A stretch of DNA of 64,000 nucleotides from Bradyrhizobium sp. CB1717 (GCF_029714325.1 NZ_CP121666.1:2852001-2916000); one strand, 5' to 3'. Shown: positions 54,075 through 62,109, counted from the first letter of the stretch. A program made the numbers and translations. Notes: generated from the sequence alone by a model not told the origin.

Positions 54075-54677
54075 CTACAGCTGCGCCTTGTAGCGCTCTT
54101 CCGTAATCGCCTGGCTCTCCGGCTCGCCGAGGCCCGTCTGCTCGTGAATGACCTCGGTGATGCTCGGCATCACCGAGCGCTGCACCTTGTCCGCCGACCA
54201 TAGCTTCGAGCGCATCAGCGCCTTGCCGCAGTGAAAATAGACTTCGCTCACCGCAACATTCAGCACCGCGCGTGGCGGCTTGCCGAATTCCACCATGGAG
54301 GCGAGCAGGTCCGGATCGGCCGACAGCGTCCCGCGTCCGCCGACGCGCAGCGTCTCGTCGATGCCGGGGACGAAGAACAGCAGGTGCACGAAGCCCGAGC
54401 CTTCGACGACGTTGCGAAAACTGTCGATCCGGTTGTTGCCGGAGCGGTCCGGCATCAGCAATTGGTTGGGACCGGCGACGTGGACGAAGCCGATGCCGCC
54501 ACCGCGCGGCGAGGCGTCGACGCTCCCGTCAGTGTCCGACGTTGCGAGCACGCAGAACGGCGACATCTCGATGAACTTCTTCGCATGCGCATCGATCGCG
54601 GGACGTGCCTTCGCGATCACACGCGGCGTCGGTTTGGCATAGATGGTGGCGAGGTCTTCGGCGCAAAGATCGGTCAA
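54075..54677 (-). CDS. Pyridoxamine 5'-phosphate oxidase-like FMN-binding protein
   Basis: 200 residues, likely start TTG at 54677 (GGGAGG at good spacing, then MTDLCAEDLATIYAKPTPR). It has a split-barrel FMN-binding fold: SPFCVLATSDTDGSVDASPRG at the N-terminus, then LLMPDRSGNNRIDSFRNVVE and VHLLFFVPGIDETLRVGGRG. The C-terminal part YFHCGKALMRSKLW is typical of the MSMEG_1061/pyridoxamine-oxidase-like subgroup. Enzymatic function is not known. No better ATG lies nearby, so TTG is the best call. Confidence 0.82.
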   Translation of the reverse strand: MTDLCAEDLATIYAKPTPRVIAKARPAIDAHAKKFIEMSPFCVLATSDTDGSVDASPRGGGIGFVHVAGPNQLLMPDRSGNNRIDSFRNVVEGSGFVHLLFFVPGIDETLRVGGRGTLSADPDLLASMVEFGKPPRAVLNVAVSEVYFHCGKALMRSKLWSADKVQRSVMPSITEVIHEQTGLGEPESQAITEERYKAQL

Positions 54678-54754
54678 CGGCGTGCCTCCCTGTCGGCTCG
54701 GCGTCAAACTACCCGATCGATTTGCTCCCAGCCAATGAAATCCACCACGACGCG

Positions 54755-55099
54755 CTACACCGCATCGGCCGGCACAAAGCAGCTGATGATGATGGTGCCG
54801 CGATGGTGGACGTACCAGACCACGGCCTGACCCACAGGATTGCCCTGATCGCGGATGATGGCGCGTTCGGGGACCTCCATCCACTGACCCTCGATCGGCA
54901 CCCAATAGGTGCCGCCGCGTACGTCGTATTCGGTGCGATGGCCGTCGGAGATGTCGCAACAGGGCACGCCGTTCGGCGCGATCACGCTCTTGAACCAGGC
55001 GCGAATGTCGGGTGGGACGTGATCGTATTGCCCGTTGTCGAATGCGAACGCGGCGCTCGTCAGCGCGGCCAGCCAGACGCACAGTGCGAGCCTGTGCAT
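54755..55099 (-). CDS. Secreted protein of unknown function
   Basis: 114 residues: signal peptide (LTSAAFAF), then a compact domain with one Cys pair (NGVPCCDISDGHRT), a YDVRGGTYWVPIEGQW strand and the closing GTIIISCFVPADAV. The ATG at 55099 has AGGAGGAAGA upstream. The family was not recognised with certainty, but the CC-DxxDGH motif recurs in small rhizobial secreted proteins. Confidence 0.7.
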   Translation of the reverse strand: MHRLALCVWLAALTSAAFAFDNGQYDHVPPDIRAWFKSVIAPNGVPCCDISDGHRTEYDVRGGTYWVPIEGQWMEVPERAIIRDQGNPVGQAVVWYVHHRGTIIISCFVPADAV

Positions 55100-55208
55100 G
55101 CGATCTTCCTCCTCGCGCATCGTTCATTGGCGCGCGACTGTCCCGCGCGTCGATTCGTATCGTTGACGCGATTAAGCCTGAGCTGCCGCCGCATTGCATG
55201 CTCAAATA

Positions 55209-55234
55209 ATATGCGGCGCCGAGGCGCCGCATAT
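55209..55234 (-). terminator. Perfect GC-rich palindrome, likely terminator of the hydrolase gene
   Basis: ATATGCGGCGCC-GA-GGCGCCGCATAT is a perfect 12-bp stem with a two-base loop, downstream of the alpha/beta hydrolase stop (55271). On the minus strand it is followed by ATTATTTG, only moderately T-rich, so terminator function is likely but not certain. Confidence 0.55.
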
Positions 55235-55270
55235 GATGCATTGCGATATGTGGATTTGCGCCCCGTCGTC

Positions 55271-56332
55271 CTACATCGTCCGCTGCGGCGCGGTTTGCAG
55301 AAATTGTCTGATTTGCTCGCTGTAGAACTTTGCATTGCTGGTGGTGCCGTGGCCGCGCGTCTCGGTGCTGGCGGGGATCAGGTAGAGGCGGCCGTTCTTG
55401 ACGCGCTTCATCGCAGCTTCGGTGAGGCCGGTCTCGGGCGGGTTGCGCTCGTCGTCGGCGGAATTGATCAGCAGCAGCGAAGCCTCGATGGCTTCGAGCT
55501 TCTCGCCCGCATTGTAGTCGTGTGAAGATTCCCACTGGTAGACGAAGTCGTTGGTATCAGCCGTGATCGGCGTCGCCAGTCGCTCGTCGACGATCTTGTC
55601 GGCCTTGGCCGCCGTTGGCGCCTGCGATTGATAGGCCAGCGTGCCGCCGATGCTGGCGATGCCGTAGGCCGTGATGGCGTATTTCATCATGCGCGGCTGG
55701 GTGGTGTAATTGCCGCCGTTGTAGTCGGGATCGCTACGGATGGTGTCGAGCATGATCCGCCGCAGCATCCAGTTGCGCGATGCCATCTCGGTCGGCTGCG
55801 AGGCCATCGGGATCAACGCGTCCATTGCCTTCGGATATTTCTCGCCCCACAGCCAGGTGTGCATGCCGCCCATCGAATTGCCGATCACGAGCCGCAGATG
55901 CTTGACGCCGAGGCCCTCTGTCACCAGACGATATTGCGCTTCGACCATGTCGTCGTAATCGTATTTTGGAAAGTTCGTCTTCATGCCATCGGACGGTTTT
56001 GACGATTTGCCGTGGCCGATGCTGTCGGGAATGATGACGTAATATTTGGACGCGTCGAGCGGCTGCCCGGCGCCGAACAGCTCGCCTGCGAAGGACGGCG
56101 TCAGCATGCTCGTGCCCGAGCCGCCCGTTCCATGCAGCACCAATACGGGCTGGCCGGTCGGCTCGCCGATTGTGGTGTAGTGCAGCTTCAGCTCCGGCAT
56201 GGTCTCGCCGGTGTGGAACTTGAAGTCCCGGGCGATCCAGTCACCCTGTTTCGGCGCCGGATAATCAGCAGCCATCGCCCATGTCGAAAAGGACAGCAGA
56301 GCGCCTGCCAGCGCCGCGCAAGAAGCTTTCAT
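55271..56332 (-). CDS. Secreted alpha/beta hydrolase (homoserine O-acetyltransferase-like fold)
   Basis: 353 residues, signal peptide ending WAMAADY. Nucleophile elbow GNSMGG with Ser153, acid Asp in INSADDERNP, His in TRGHGTTSNAK. The pattern LVIGNSMGGMHTWLWGEKYP is typical of the MetX-like subgroup of alpha/beta hydrolases, but the signal peptide argues for an extracytoplasmic esterase or hydrolase and not an acetyltransferase. GGGGAGAGAG precedes the ATG. Substrate unknown. Confidence 0.88.
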   Translation of the reverse strand: MKASCAALAGALLSFSTWAMAADYPAPKQGDWIARDFKFHTGETMPELKLHYTTIGEPTGQPVLVLHGTGGSGTSMLTPSFAGELFGAGQPLDASKYYVIIPDSIGHGKSSKPSDGMKTNFPKYDYDDMVEAQYRLVTEGLGVKHLRLVIGNSMGGMHTWLWGEKYPKAMDALIPMASQPTEMASRNWMLRRIMLDTIRSDPDYNGGNYTTQPRMMKYAITAYGIASIGGTLAYQSQAPTAAKADKIVDERLATPITADTNDFVYQWESSHDYNAGEKLEAIEASLLLINSADDERNPPETGLTEAAMKRVKNGRLYLIPASTETRGHGTTSNAKFYSEQIRQFLQTAPQRTM

Positions 56333-56460
56333 GTCTCTCTCCCCGTGCGGCTCATGCTCAGCGGCCGCCTTGCGGCGGAACTTAGCAGAAGTGCGGGGAA
56401 GGATGTAGGATTTCGCCTCCGCCGATCGTCCTTATGGAAACCCAGGGAGAGAGACGCCGC

Positions 56461-56727
56461 ATGTGCCGCAACATCAAGACGCTGTTCAACTTCGAGCCGC
56501 CGGCGACGGAGGACGAGATCCACGCTAGCGCGCTCCAATTCGTGCGAAAGCTGTCCGGCTTCAACAAGCCGTCGCAGGCCAACGAGGCCGCCTTCGACCG
56601 CGCCGTGGCCGAGGTCTCGGACGCCGCGCGAAGGCTCCTGGTCTCGCTGCACACCCATGCCCCGGCGCGCGACCGCGAGGTCGAGGCGGAGAAGGCGAAG
56701 GAGCGTTCGCGGTTGCGGTTCGGCTAG
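56461..56727 (+). CDS. DUF2277 family protein
   Basis: 88 residues with the start CRNIKTLFNFEPPATEDEIH and QFVRKLSGFNKPSQANE, which I recognise as the DUF2277 (small conserved hypothetical) signature. GGGAGAGAG lies upstream. Soluble, no signal. The role is unknown; similar genes are widespread in actinobacteria and alphaproteobacteria. Confidence 0.85.
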   Translation: MCRNIKTLFNFEPPATEDEIHASALQFVRKLSGFNKPSQANEAAFDRAVAEVSDAARRLLVSLHTHAPARDREVEAEKAKERSRLRFG

Positions 56728-56824
56728 AGGCTCCAGAGGGCTCTTCCGTGATCTGGCTCACGGTACGGGTCGCCTCGACTTGCGATGATGCCTGCCGGGG
56801 GTTTTGACAGCCCGGAGCACGACC

Positions 56825-57046
56825 ATGAGCCGCCCCCTTCTTCCTCTCAAGGCAGGTGCCATCATCTTCACGCTGCTGTGGACCGCGTGGATGATGTGGT
56901 GGAGCGGCTCGTTCTCGAGCGCGAGCGTCGTGATCCTGGCCCTGTGCGGCGCTGCGGTCGGCTATCTCTGGTATCGCGCCATGCGCTGGCAGTTCGAGCG
57001 CATGGGCATGCTGTCGCGCCGGGATGATTCCTCCGGGGCTTCTTGA
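56825..57046 (+). CDS. Small two-TM membrane protein
   Basis: 73 residues: KAGAIIFTLLWTAWMMWWS and SSASVVILALCGAAVGYLWY form two transmembrane helices, followed by a short basic tail RRDDSSGAS. Site GGAGCAC before the ATG at 56825. No known function. Its 3' end is 51 bp from that of the collagen-like gene on the other strand. Confidence 0.65.
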   Translation: MSRPLLPLKAGAIIFTLLWTAWMMWWSGSFSSASVVILALCGAAVGYLWYRAMRWQFERMGMLSRRDDSSGAS

Positions 57047-57096
57047 TTGGCATGTATCCCAGGCGCGCTACGCTGCGTCTGGGCGCGAGCACGCCG

Positions 57097-57606
57097 TCAG
57101 CTCTTGTTGCCGTGCTTCTTCTTTTTCTTCTTTTTCCTGTGATCGTCGGCTTCGCCGTCGTCGCCCTCGTCATCGGCGATCGGCTCACCGGCCTCCTGAA
57201 CGGCGGCCTCGAGCGCCGCGCGCTCGGCGGCTTCACGTTCGCGCTGGCGGCGGCGCTCGTCCCAGGCGTCGAAGAGCTGGTCGAGCCACGGCAGCACCTG
57301 CTCGATCGACGGAAGCTGACCGGGCGGGCCTTGCTCGCCACGCGGACCTTGCGGCCCCTGCGGTCCGACCGGGCCCTGCGGGCCGGCCGCGCCACGCGGG
57401 CCGGCTTCGCCCTGCTTGCCTTGGGGACCGGCCTTGCCCTGTGGTCCCGCCTTTCCGATCGGTCCCGGCTTGCCCTGCGGCCCCGGCTTGCCGCGCGCGC
57501 CGTCCGGGCCCCGCTTGCCCGGATGACCCTGCGGTCCCGGCCGTCCCGGTTCGCCCTGCCGCCCACGCGGACCCGGAGGTCCCTGCCGTCCCTGATCGTC
57601 TGCCAC
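57097..57606 (-). CDS. Collagen-like protein with 31 uninterrupted G-x-y triplets
   Basis: 169 residues, GTG start with AAGGGAG upstream. Residues 6-98 are 31 continuous Gly-x-y triplets, rich in GPQ, GKA, GPP and GPR (for example [19 protein letters not shown]). Next come a short segment with an aromatic helix ([20 protein letters not shown]), an acidic stretch ([13 protein letters not shown]) and a Lys-rich C-terminus ([13 protein letters not shown]). There is no signal peptide, so it is cytoplasmic or exported by an unusual route. Triple-helix formation is likely from the repeat alone. The helix after the repeat could be the trimerisation foldon. Function unknown. Codon use is GC-rich like its neighbours. 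Confidence 0.85.
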   Translation of the reverse strand: MADDQGRQGPPGPRGRQGEPGRPGPQGHPGKRGPDGARGKPGPQGKPGPIGKAGPQGKAGPQGKQGEAGPRGAAGPQGPVGPQGPQGPRGEQGPPGQLPSIEQVLPWLDQLFDAWDERRRQREREAAERAALEAAVQEAGEPIADDEGDDGEADDHRKKKKKKKHGNKS

Positions 57607-57765
57607 ACCACTGCTCCCTTGACCGGAAGCAAGCTACTTAGCGGCGTTTGACGACAGCAGCAATTCCACCGGCGCATCGTGCTGCGCTTGATCAACATCA
57701 ATCGACGGAGCGAGGCGGCGTGTCATTGAGCTTTGCAGGGTCATGATCATCGCGAGGAGCGATCG

Positions 57766-58035
57766 ATGCGCGCAGCATGGAAAATCTTCTGCCTGTCCGC
57801 CGCGATCCTTGCCGCGGCCATCGTCATCGCCCAACTGCTCGTGCCTGACATCGTGCCGATTGCCTTCGCGGAGGAGCCGCAGCCGGCATGGGCTGTCATG
57901 ACGGCTTTCGCTCTTCGCGCCATCGAGCTGATGACGGCGGCGGTCGCAGTCATCGCAATTGCGATGCTGGCTGGCATGTGTGCGCAGCGCGGGCTGCGCC
58001 GTTTGTCTCGCGGCACGGCCTCGCAGGCGGATTGA
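57766..58035 (+). CDS. Small membrane protein of unknown function
   Basis: 89 residues: two hydrophobic helices (ICLSAAILAAAIVIAQLLV-like region and ELMTAAVAVIAIAMLAGMC) with an acidic/Pro loop between (FAEEPQPAWAVM) and a basic tail (RGLRRLSRG). GAGGAG lies upstream of the ATG at 57766. No recognisable domain. Confidence 0.6.
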   Translation: MRAAWKIFCLSAAILAAAIVIAQLLVPDIVPIAFAEEPQPAWAVMTAFALRAIELMTAAVAVIAIAMLAGMCAQRGLRRLSRGTASQAD

Positions 58036-58056
58036 TCGTCCGCACGCAGTTGCGCA

Positions 58057-58302
58057 CTACTCCTGACAGGTCGGCACCTCGATGCCGGAGGCGGCATAGA
58101 GCCTGATCTTGTTGCGCAACGTGCGTACCGACAGGCCGAGCACGCGCGATGCGCGTGTGCGGTTGCCGTCGCAGCGGGCGAGCGTCTGGAGCACGAGCTC
58201 GCGCTCGACCTCGTCGACGGTTGCGCCGATCAGCAGTGGAACGATCTGGTTCGGAGCGAGGAATTGTGCGTCCTGCGGCGCCGCGACATGAACAGTGGTC
58301 AT
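58057..58302 (-). CDS. Fis/NtrC-type helix-turn-helix protein, FlbD C-terminal-like
   Basis: 81 residues (a GTG at 58308 is also possible). The core EVERELVLQTLARCDGNRTR then ASRVLGLSVRTLRNKIRLY matches the Fis-type DNA-binding domain at the C-terminus of NtrC-like enhancer proteins, most closely the flagellar regulator FlbD. There is no receiver or AAA domain before it, so it is a stand-alone DNA-binding module. A perfect CtrA-type box (TTAA-N7-TTAA) lies 92 bp upstream. In alphaproteobacteria CtrA and FlbD act in the same flagellar cascade. No flagellar genes are in this window. Confidence 0.78.
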   Translation of the reverse strand: MTTVHVAAPQDAQFLAPNQIVPLLIGATVDEVERELVLQTLARCDGNRTRASRVLGLSVRTLRNKIRLYAASGIEVPTCQE

Positions 58303-58393
58303 CAACACACCCCGATCAACGCCCGCTTCCTTCGCTGGAAGCGGATCGAGAACAACGACCCCCAGGCCGTAGAACCACGGTGGGCGGGTTTGG

Positions 58394-58408
58394 TTAATGA
58401 AAGGTTAA
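58394..58408. promoter_or_regulatory. Perfect CtrA-type box TTAA-N7-TTAA
   Basis: TTAATGAAAGGTTAA fits the CtrA full consensus TTAA-N7-TTAA exactly. It lies 92 bp before the start of the FlbD-like gene, in the gap between that gene and the SDR gene. A weaker candidate, CTAA-N7-TTAA, is at 59375-59389. Confidence 0.55.
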
Positions 58409-58565
58409 TTGCGGACGATCGCACCAGATGACCTCAGGAATGCCGCGAAGCGGCCGCGTTTGGCAGAAGATGCATGGTGATGCGGACCTATCTCGATCCG
58501 CATTTTCGCCTGCCGTGCCTCGCATAGCGCGCGACGTCACTGAGCGAGTGGTGACGACAAGCCCC

Positions 58566-59333
58566 TCACACCGTCCGGTAGCCGCCATCCACCATCACGA
58601 TCGTTCCCGTGACATAGGCCGACATATCCGAGGCGAGGAAGATCGCGGGGCCCACGATGTCCTCGGGCTTGCCGGTGCGCGCCAGCGGCGTGTGATCGAC
58701 GAAGGCCTGCACCAGCGCCGGATTGGTCGCACGCACATGGGCGTTGATGTTGGTCTCGATGAATCCAGGCCCGATCGCGTTGACGCGCACGCCTTCCTTG
58801 CCGAGCTCGACCGCGAGCGCCTTGGTGAAGCCGAGCACGCCGTGTTTCGACGTCGTATACGCCGCCGAGCTCGGCGTGCGCAGATGCACGAAGGACTGGA
58901 TCGAGCCGATATTGACGATGCGGCCTTTGCTCGCGCGCAAGGGCGCGAGGAAGGCCTGCGTCATGTTGAAGACGCCGTTGAGGTTGAGCGAGATGATGTC
59001 GTTCCAGTCCTTCGCCACCGTCTCGGTCTCGGCGGTGAAGGCGTTGCGGCGGGTGATGCCGGCATTGTTGACGAGGATCGAGACCTGCCCGACCTTGCCC
59101 GCGACCTGCTTTGCGAGCGCAAAGCAATCGTCGCGTCTGGTCACGTCGAGTGCGAAGCTGTCGGCCTTGCCGCCCGATTTTCGGATCTCCTCGGCGGCCT
59201 CCGCGATGGTGTCGGCGTTGACGTCGAGCAGCACCACGTGCGCGCCCTCGCGGGCATAGCCGGCCGCGATCGCGCGGCCGATGCCGGACCCGGCGCCCGT
59301 GACGACGGCGATGTGGTTTGCGAGCAATGCCAT
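58566..59333 (-). CDS. SDR family oxidoreductase
   Basis: 255 residues. Cofactor motif TGAGSGIGRA (TGxxxGIG), NNAGI, catalytic Ser in NIGSIQSFVH, and Tyr-x3-Lys in SSAAYTTSKHG. GGGAG precedes the ATG. Typical NAD(P)-dependent short-chain dehydrogenase; the closest general group is 3-oxoacyl-ACP reductase/glucose-1-dehydrogenase-like. Substrate unknown. It stands alone. Confidence 0.92.
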   Translation of the reverse strand: MALLANHIAVVTGAGSGIGRAIAAGYAREGAHVVLLDVNADTIAEAAEEIRKSGGKADSFALDVTRRDDCFALAKQVAGKVGQVSILVNNAGITRRNAFTAETETVAKDWNDIISLNLNGVFNMTQAFLAPLRASKGRIVNIGSIQSFVHLRTPSSAAYTTSKHGVLGFTKALAVELGKEGVRVNAIGPGFIETNINAHVRATNPALVQAFVDHTPLARTGKPEDIVGPAIFLASDMSAYVTGTIVMVDGGYRTV

Positions 59334-59444
59334 GACATTTTTCTCCCGATTTCGTTTCTAAGTTTCATGAAAGGCTAACCCGAAATTAAGGGGTCTGAAA
59401 CGGCGGCCTTGGCATACTGATCCGTGTTGCTAAACGTTGCGCGC

Positions 59445-59930
59445 ATGATGGAACGGCTTGAATCCTGGAAACTCGCTCTCGAGCGCCTGCGGTCGGCACA
59501 GCCGGCCGACTGGGCCGAGGCCGGCCGGGTCGTGGCCGAGATCGTGCGGATGAGCACGGATGCGACGCTGCGGCAGGCGGCCGAGCAGGCGCTTCCGGTG
59601 CTGCGCCAGGCCGTGGTCAATGACGATCATAGCGTCACGCAGGCGGCCCAGCGCCGGCTCGGTGTGGTGCTCGAGGTCGTCCATGGCCTGACCGCGCCGC
59701 GCTTCGGCCGCCGCAACGCGATGCCGAAGAAGCTCTCCAGCGAGGATCGCGCCCGCAAGATGCTGGGCCTGCCGCTCGCAGTGCAGCTCACCTGCGACGA
59801 CATCAACCAGGCCTACCGCCGTGCCGCCAAGGGCATGCATCCCGACCACGGCGGCACCGCGCAGGCCTTCATCGACCTCGCCGCCGCGCGCGACGTCCTG
59901 ATCCATCCCGGCGCGCACAAGGACGCGTGA
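59445..59930 (+). CDS. J-domain protein with helical N-terminus
   Basis: 161 residues from the ATG at 59445 (59448 also possible). About 100 N-terminal residues are helical with repeat-like composition (DATLRQAAEQALPVLRQAV, then DHSVTQAAQRRLGVVLEVV), perhaps HEAT-like. The C-terminal J-domain has QAYRRAAKGMHPDHGGTAQ with the HPD motif that activates DnaK/Hsc70. Small J-proteins of this size act as client-specific cochaperones. Function unknown. Confidence 0.75.
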   Translation: MMERLESWKLALERLRSAQPADWAEAGRVVAEIVRMSTDATLRQAAEQALPVLRQAVVNDDHSVTQAAQRRLGVVLEVVHGLTAPRFGRRNAMPKKLSSEDRARKMLGLPLAVQLTCDDINQAYRRAAKGMHPDHGGTAQAFIDLAAARDVLIHPGAHKDA

Positions 59931-59947
59931 GGGAGCGAGCGGGATCT

Positions 59948-60039
59948 CGTAGGGTGGGCAAAGGCGCAAAGCGCCGTGCCCACGGTCTTCTTCATGATGG
60001 ATGGAATGGTGGGCACGCTTGCGCTTTGCCCGCCCTACG
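59948..60039. repeat. Palindromic repeat, GTAGGGTGGGCAAAG family, copy 2
   Basis: Left arm GTAGGGTGGGCAAAGGCGCA then AAGCGCCGTGCCCAC; right arm GTGGGCACGCTTGCGCTTTG then CCCGCCCTACG. It pairs with the copy at 40258-40351. It is located in the 130-bp gap between the J-domain gene and the secreted-protein gene. Confidence 0.8.
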
Positions 60040-60060
60040 GAGCCTGAGCTCGCGGCGCGC

Positions 60061-60699
60061 TCAGCTCTTGTTGACGCAGCTCGGATAGGGCGCGGCTTCG
60101 CCTGGCACGATCGGACAGAGGGCGATCGGGTTGAGATCGTTCAGGCGCGCCTGCCAGCGTTCGTCCCTGATCGGCGGCTCGTCGGTCTCGGGGCCGCGCT
60201 CGGCCCATTGGATGGTGTAGTAATCGGTGCTGCCTTTCAGCGTGATCAGCAGCGCGGTCTCGCTGTGACGGGTCGGGCCGCTGTCGATGCGGCCGCAACC
60301 GATCACCGCGGCGAAAGCCTCGAAGCGGCCGAATGTCATGGCGCCGAGCGGCTGCGCGGCAAAGCTGTCGGGGCAGGCCGATCTGAAGCCGCCGGCGATG
60401 GTGCCGGCGAAATTTTCGGGCGATGCATCCGGCGTCAGCGTCATGCCTTTCTCGCCCGTGACCGTGATCATCTGGGTCCACTGCTCGGGCGTCTCGCCCT
60501 TCAGCACGGCTTCACGGATGTAGTGGCCGCCTTTGGTGTTCTCGAACACCACCGCGAAATTCGACGGCATCGCGAAGCTGACGAGCTGGCCGAAGATGGG
60601 CGAGATCACGCGGAAGGATTGCGGCGCCTGTGCCGGTGCCGCGGAGACGAACGCGAGCGACAAGGCGAAGATGGCTGCCGTCGTGGTGAGCGTGCGCAT
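60061..60699 (-). CDS. Secreted protein of unknown function
   Basis: 212 residues with a signal peptide ending AAPAQA. Several beta-strand-like segments follow (FRVISPIFGQLVSFAMPSNF, IREAVLKGETPEQWTQMITV, TDYYTIQWAERG) and a disulfide-style Cys pattern (SACPDSF, VIGCGRI, LCPIVPGE, PSCVNKS). It is secreted or periplasmic. No known family. Confidence 0.72.
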   Translation of the reverse strand: MRTLTTTAAIFALSLAFVSAAPAQAPQSFRVISPIFGQLVSFAMPSNFAVVFENTKGGHYIREAVLKGETPEQWTQMITVTGEKGMTLTPDASPENFAGTIAGGFRSACPDSFAAQPLGAMTFGRFEAFAAVIGCGRIDSGPTRHSETALLITLKGSTDYYTIQWAERGPETDEPPIRDERWQARLNDLNPIALCPIVPGEAAPYPSCVNKS

Positions 60700-60817
60700 C
60701 GATTGATCCCGCCAGGTCTGAATAGAAACGCTGAATGAAACGCCGGATGGAAACGCGAACGGGCAAGGATGCTAGCATCGCATCCTTGCCCGGCCCTTGT
60801 CGTCCGCCGATCGAACC

Positions 60818-61069
60818 TTACCAGCTGCAGTGGCCGGTCTTCAGCGCATTGTCTTTCACCACGAGCGCGTCGAGGAAGGTCGGCACGGTCGCGCTGGCGC
60901 GGTGATAGCCGGCCGGCCACGGCGCAGTCGGGATGCTCTCGTCCCAGATCTGGCAGAAGCCGGTGTCCTGCCAGCGGATCAGGTGATAGCTGGCTTCGGC
61001 AGGGCTCGTGGCGACGAAGGCAGTGACGGCAAGACCCGCAGCAGCGCACAGCATGGAAAGACGACGCAT
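60818..61069 (-). CDS. Small secreted protein, paralog C
   Basis: 83 residues with GAGGAG before the ATG at 61069. Signal peptide (SPAEA), then SYHLIRWQDTGFCQIWDESI with two Cys in total (QIW and GHCSW). It matches the gene at 61309-61569 in the core pattern xxIRWxxTGxCQxWxE. The longer frame to 61414 has no signal and is not used. Function unknown; both look like small disulfide-containing envelope or secreted proteins. Confidence 0.72.
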   Translation of the reverse strand: MRRLSMLCAAAGLAVTAFVATSPAEASYHLIRWQDTGFCQIWDESIPTAPWPAGYHRASATVPTFLDALVVKDNALKTGHCSW

Positions 61070-61243
61070 GATCAGCTCCTCAAATGAAAGATGTGATGCG
61101 CCTCCCGACAATGATGGGGAGGAGTGGCGCGGGGCGCTTCTTGGCCTGCGCCCCGGACAAGAGGTGAGTAGTTCCGCATGCTGACGAGGTTCAAAGCGCA
61201 GGCGCTGGAAATGCGCGGTTTCGGCTGAAAAAGAGGGCTCCGC

Positions 61244-61285
61244 CAAAAAGAGGAAGGGCGGATCGCTTCGCGCGACCCGCCCTTC
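61244..61285 (-). terminator. Intrinsic terminator of the paralog D gene
   Basis: On the minus strand the stem GAAGGGCGG...CCGCCCTTC is followed by CTCTTTTT, a standard T-run. It lies 24 bp after the stop of the gene at 61309-61569. Confidence 0.85.
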
Positions 61286-61308
61286 GAATCCGATCTGTCG
61301 CATCAAGC

Positions 61309-61569
61309 CTAGAGCGTGCAGCGGCGCTCGGCGCGCATCTTGATCTGCAGGTCGGACGCGCCCTGGAAGGTCGGGACCGGCTTGCTGACGACCTTGTAGG
61401 TCGACACGCCCCACTGGAACGGCTTGTACTTCAGGTCCTCGTTCCAGACCTGGCAGATGCCGGTGTTGTCCCAGCGGATCACGTAATAGCCGACTGCCGC
61501 CGAGGCGGGCACGGCGAACACGGAACTAGCGATGCCGGCAACGGCACAGAGGGCGAGAACGCGACGCAT
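61309..61569 (-). CDS. Small secreted protein, paralog D
   Basis: 86 residues with AAGGAG before the ATG. Signal peptide (VPASAA), then GYYVIRWDNTGICQVWNEDL and a Lys-rich C-terminus with one more Cys (RRCTL). Paralog of the gene at 60818-61069 (same core IRW-x2-TG-x-CQ-x-W-x-E), in tandem on one strand, with its own terminator. Function unknown. Confidence 0.75.
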   Translation of the reverse strand: MRRVLALCAVAGIASSVFAVPASAAVGYYVIRWDNTGICQVWNEDLKYKPFQWGVSTYKVVSKPVPTFQGASDLQIKMRAERRCTL

Positions 61570-61725
61570 GAAATATCTCCTTGTGGGGAAGTGTGAGGCA
61601 AAAATTCGTGCGGGAAAAGCCGGCCCTTGGCAAGCCGGGGAGGTGCCGTTTCACTGACATGTCAGGCGATGCCGGGCATTTGGTTCGGCCGCGTGCCCGG
61701 CAAGCCACACGTGCCGGACCGCTTC

Positions 61726-62109
61726 TCACTTCGAAAGCGACGCGACCGCCTCGATCTCGATCAGCATCTTCGGATCGGGCAGCGCATGCACCACGCATGT
61801 GGTGCGGGCGGGGTAGGGCGGCGGGCCGAAGGCGCCGGCATAGAGCGCGTTCATGGCGGCAACGTCCGAGGCGCGGGTCAGGAGCACGTTGACCTTGGCG
61901 AGGTCACGCAAGGTGGCCCCGGCCTCGTCCAGCACGCGCTTGATATTGACGACGACATTGGCGAACTGCGCCTCGAAGCCGTCGGGCAGCGCGCCATGGG
62001 CGTCGAAGCCGGGAATGCCCGAGACGAACAGCAAGTCGCCGACGCGCGTCGCAAAGGACAGCGGCGGCGCCTTGACGTGCGGCGGGGCCGCGAAATGCTG
62101 GATCGGCAT
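61726..62109 (-). CDS. RidA family protein (imine/enamine deaminase type)
   Basis: 127 residues from the ATG at 62109 (GAGGTGAT upstream). RidA/YjgF fold: LLFVSGIPGFDAHGALPDGF, the conserved Arg in PARTTCVV and Glu in MLIEIEAVA. These residues indicate 2-aminoacrylate or imine deaminase activity in the family. Longer upstream frames are not supported. The gene stands alone. Confidence 0.85.
   Translation of the reverse strand: MPIQHFAAPPHVKAPPLSFATRVGDLLFVSGIPGFDAHGALPDGFEAQFANVVVNIKRVLDEAGATLRDLAKVNVLLTRASDVAAMNALYAGAFGPPPYPARTTCVVHALPDPKMLIEIEAVASLSK

Noticed and set aside
54075..55535. A single 486-residue protein joining the flavoprotein and upstream sequence
   Set aside because: The upstream part is antisense to the small secreted protein and hydrolase region. 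The flavoprotein begins at the TTG at 54677 with a good ribosome site.
55271..56332. Homoserine O-acetyltransferase (MetX) for the alpha/beta hydrolase
   Set aside because: A signal peptide and an unrelated gene context argue against a cytoplasmic methionine-biosynthesis enzyme.
61261..61310. A TTCGAATCC string that recalls a tRNA T-loop
   Set aside because: It is part of the terminator hairpin; no acceptor or anticodon stems can be drawn around it.
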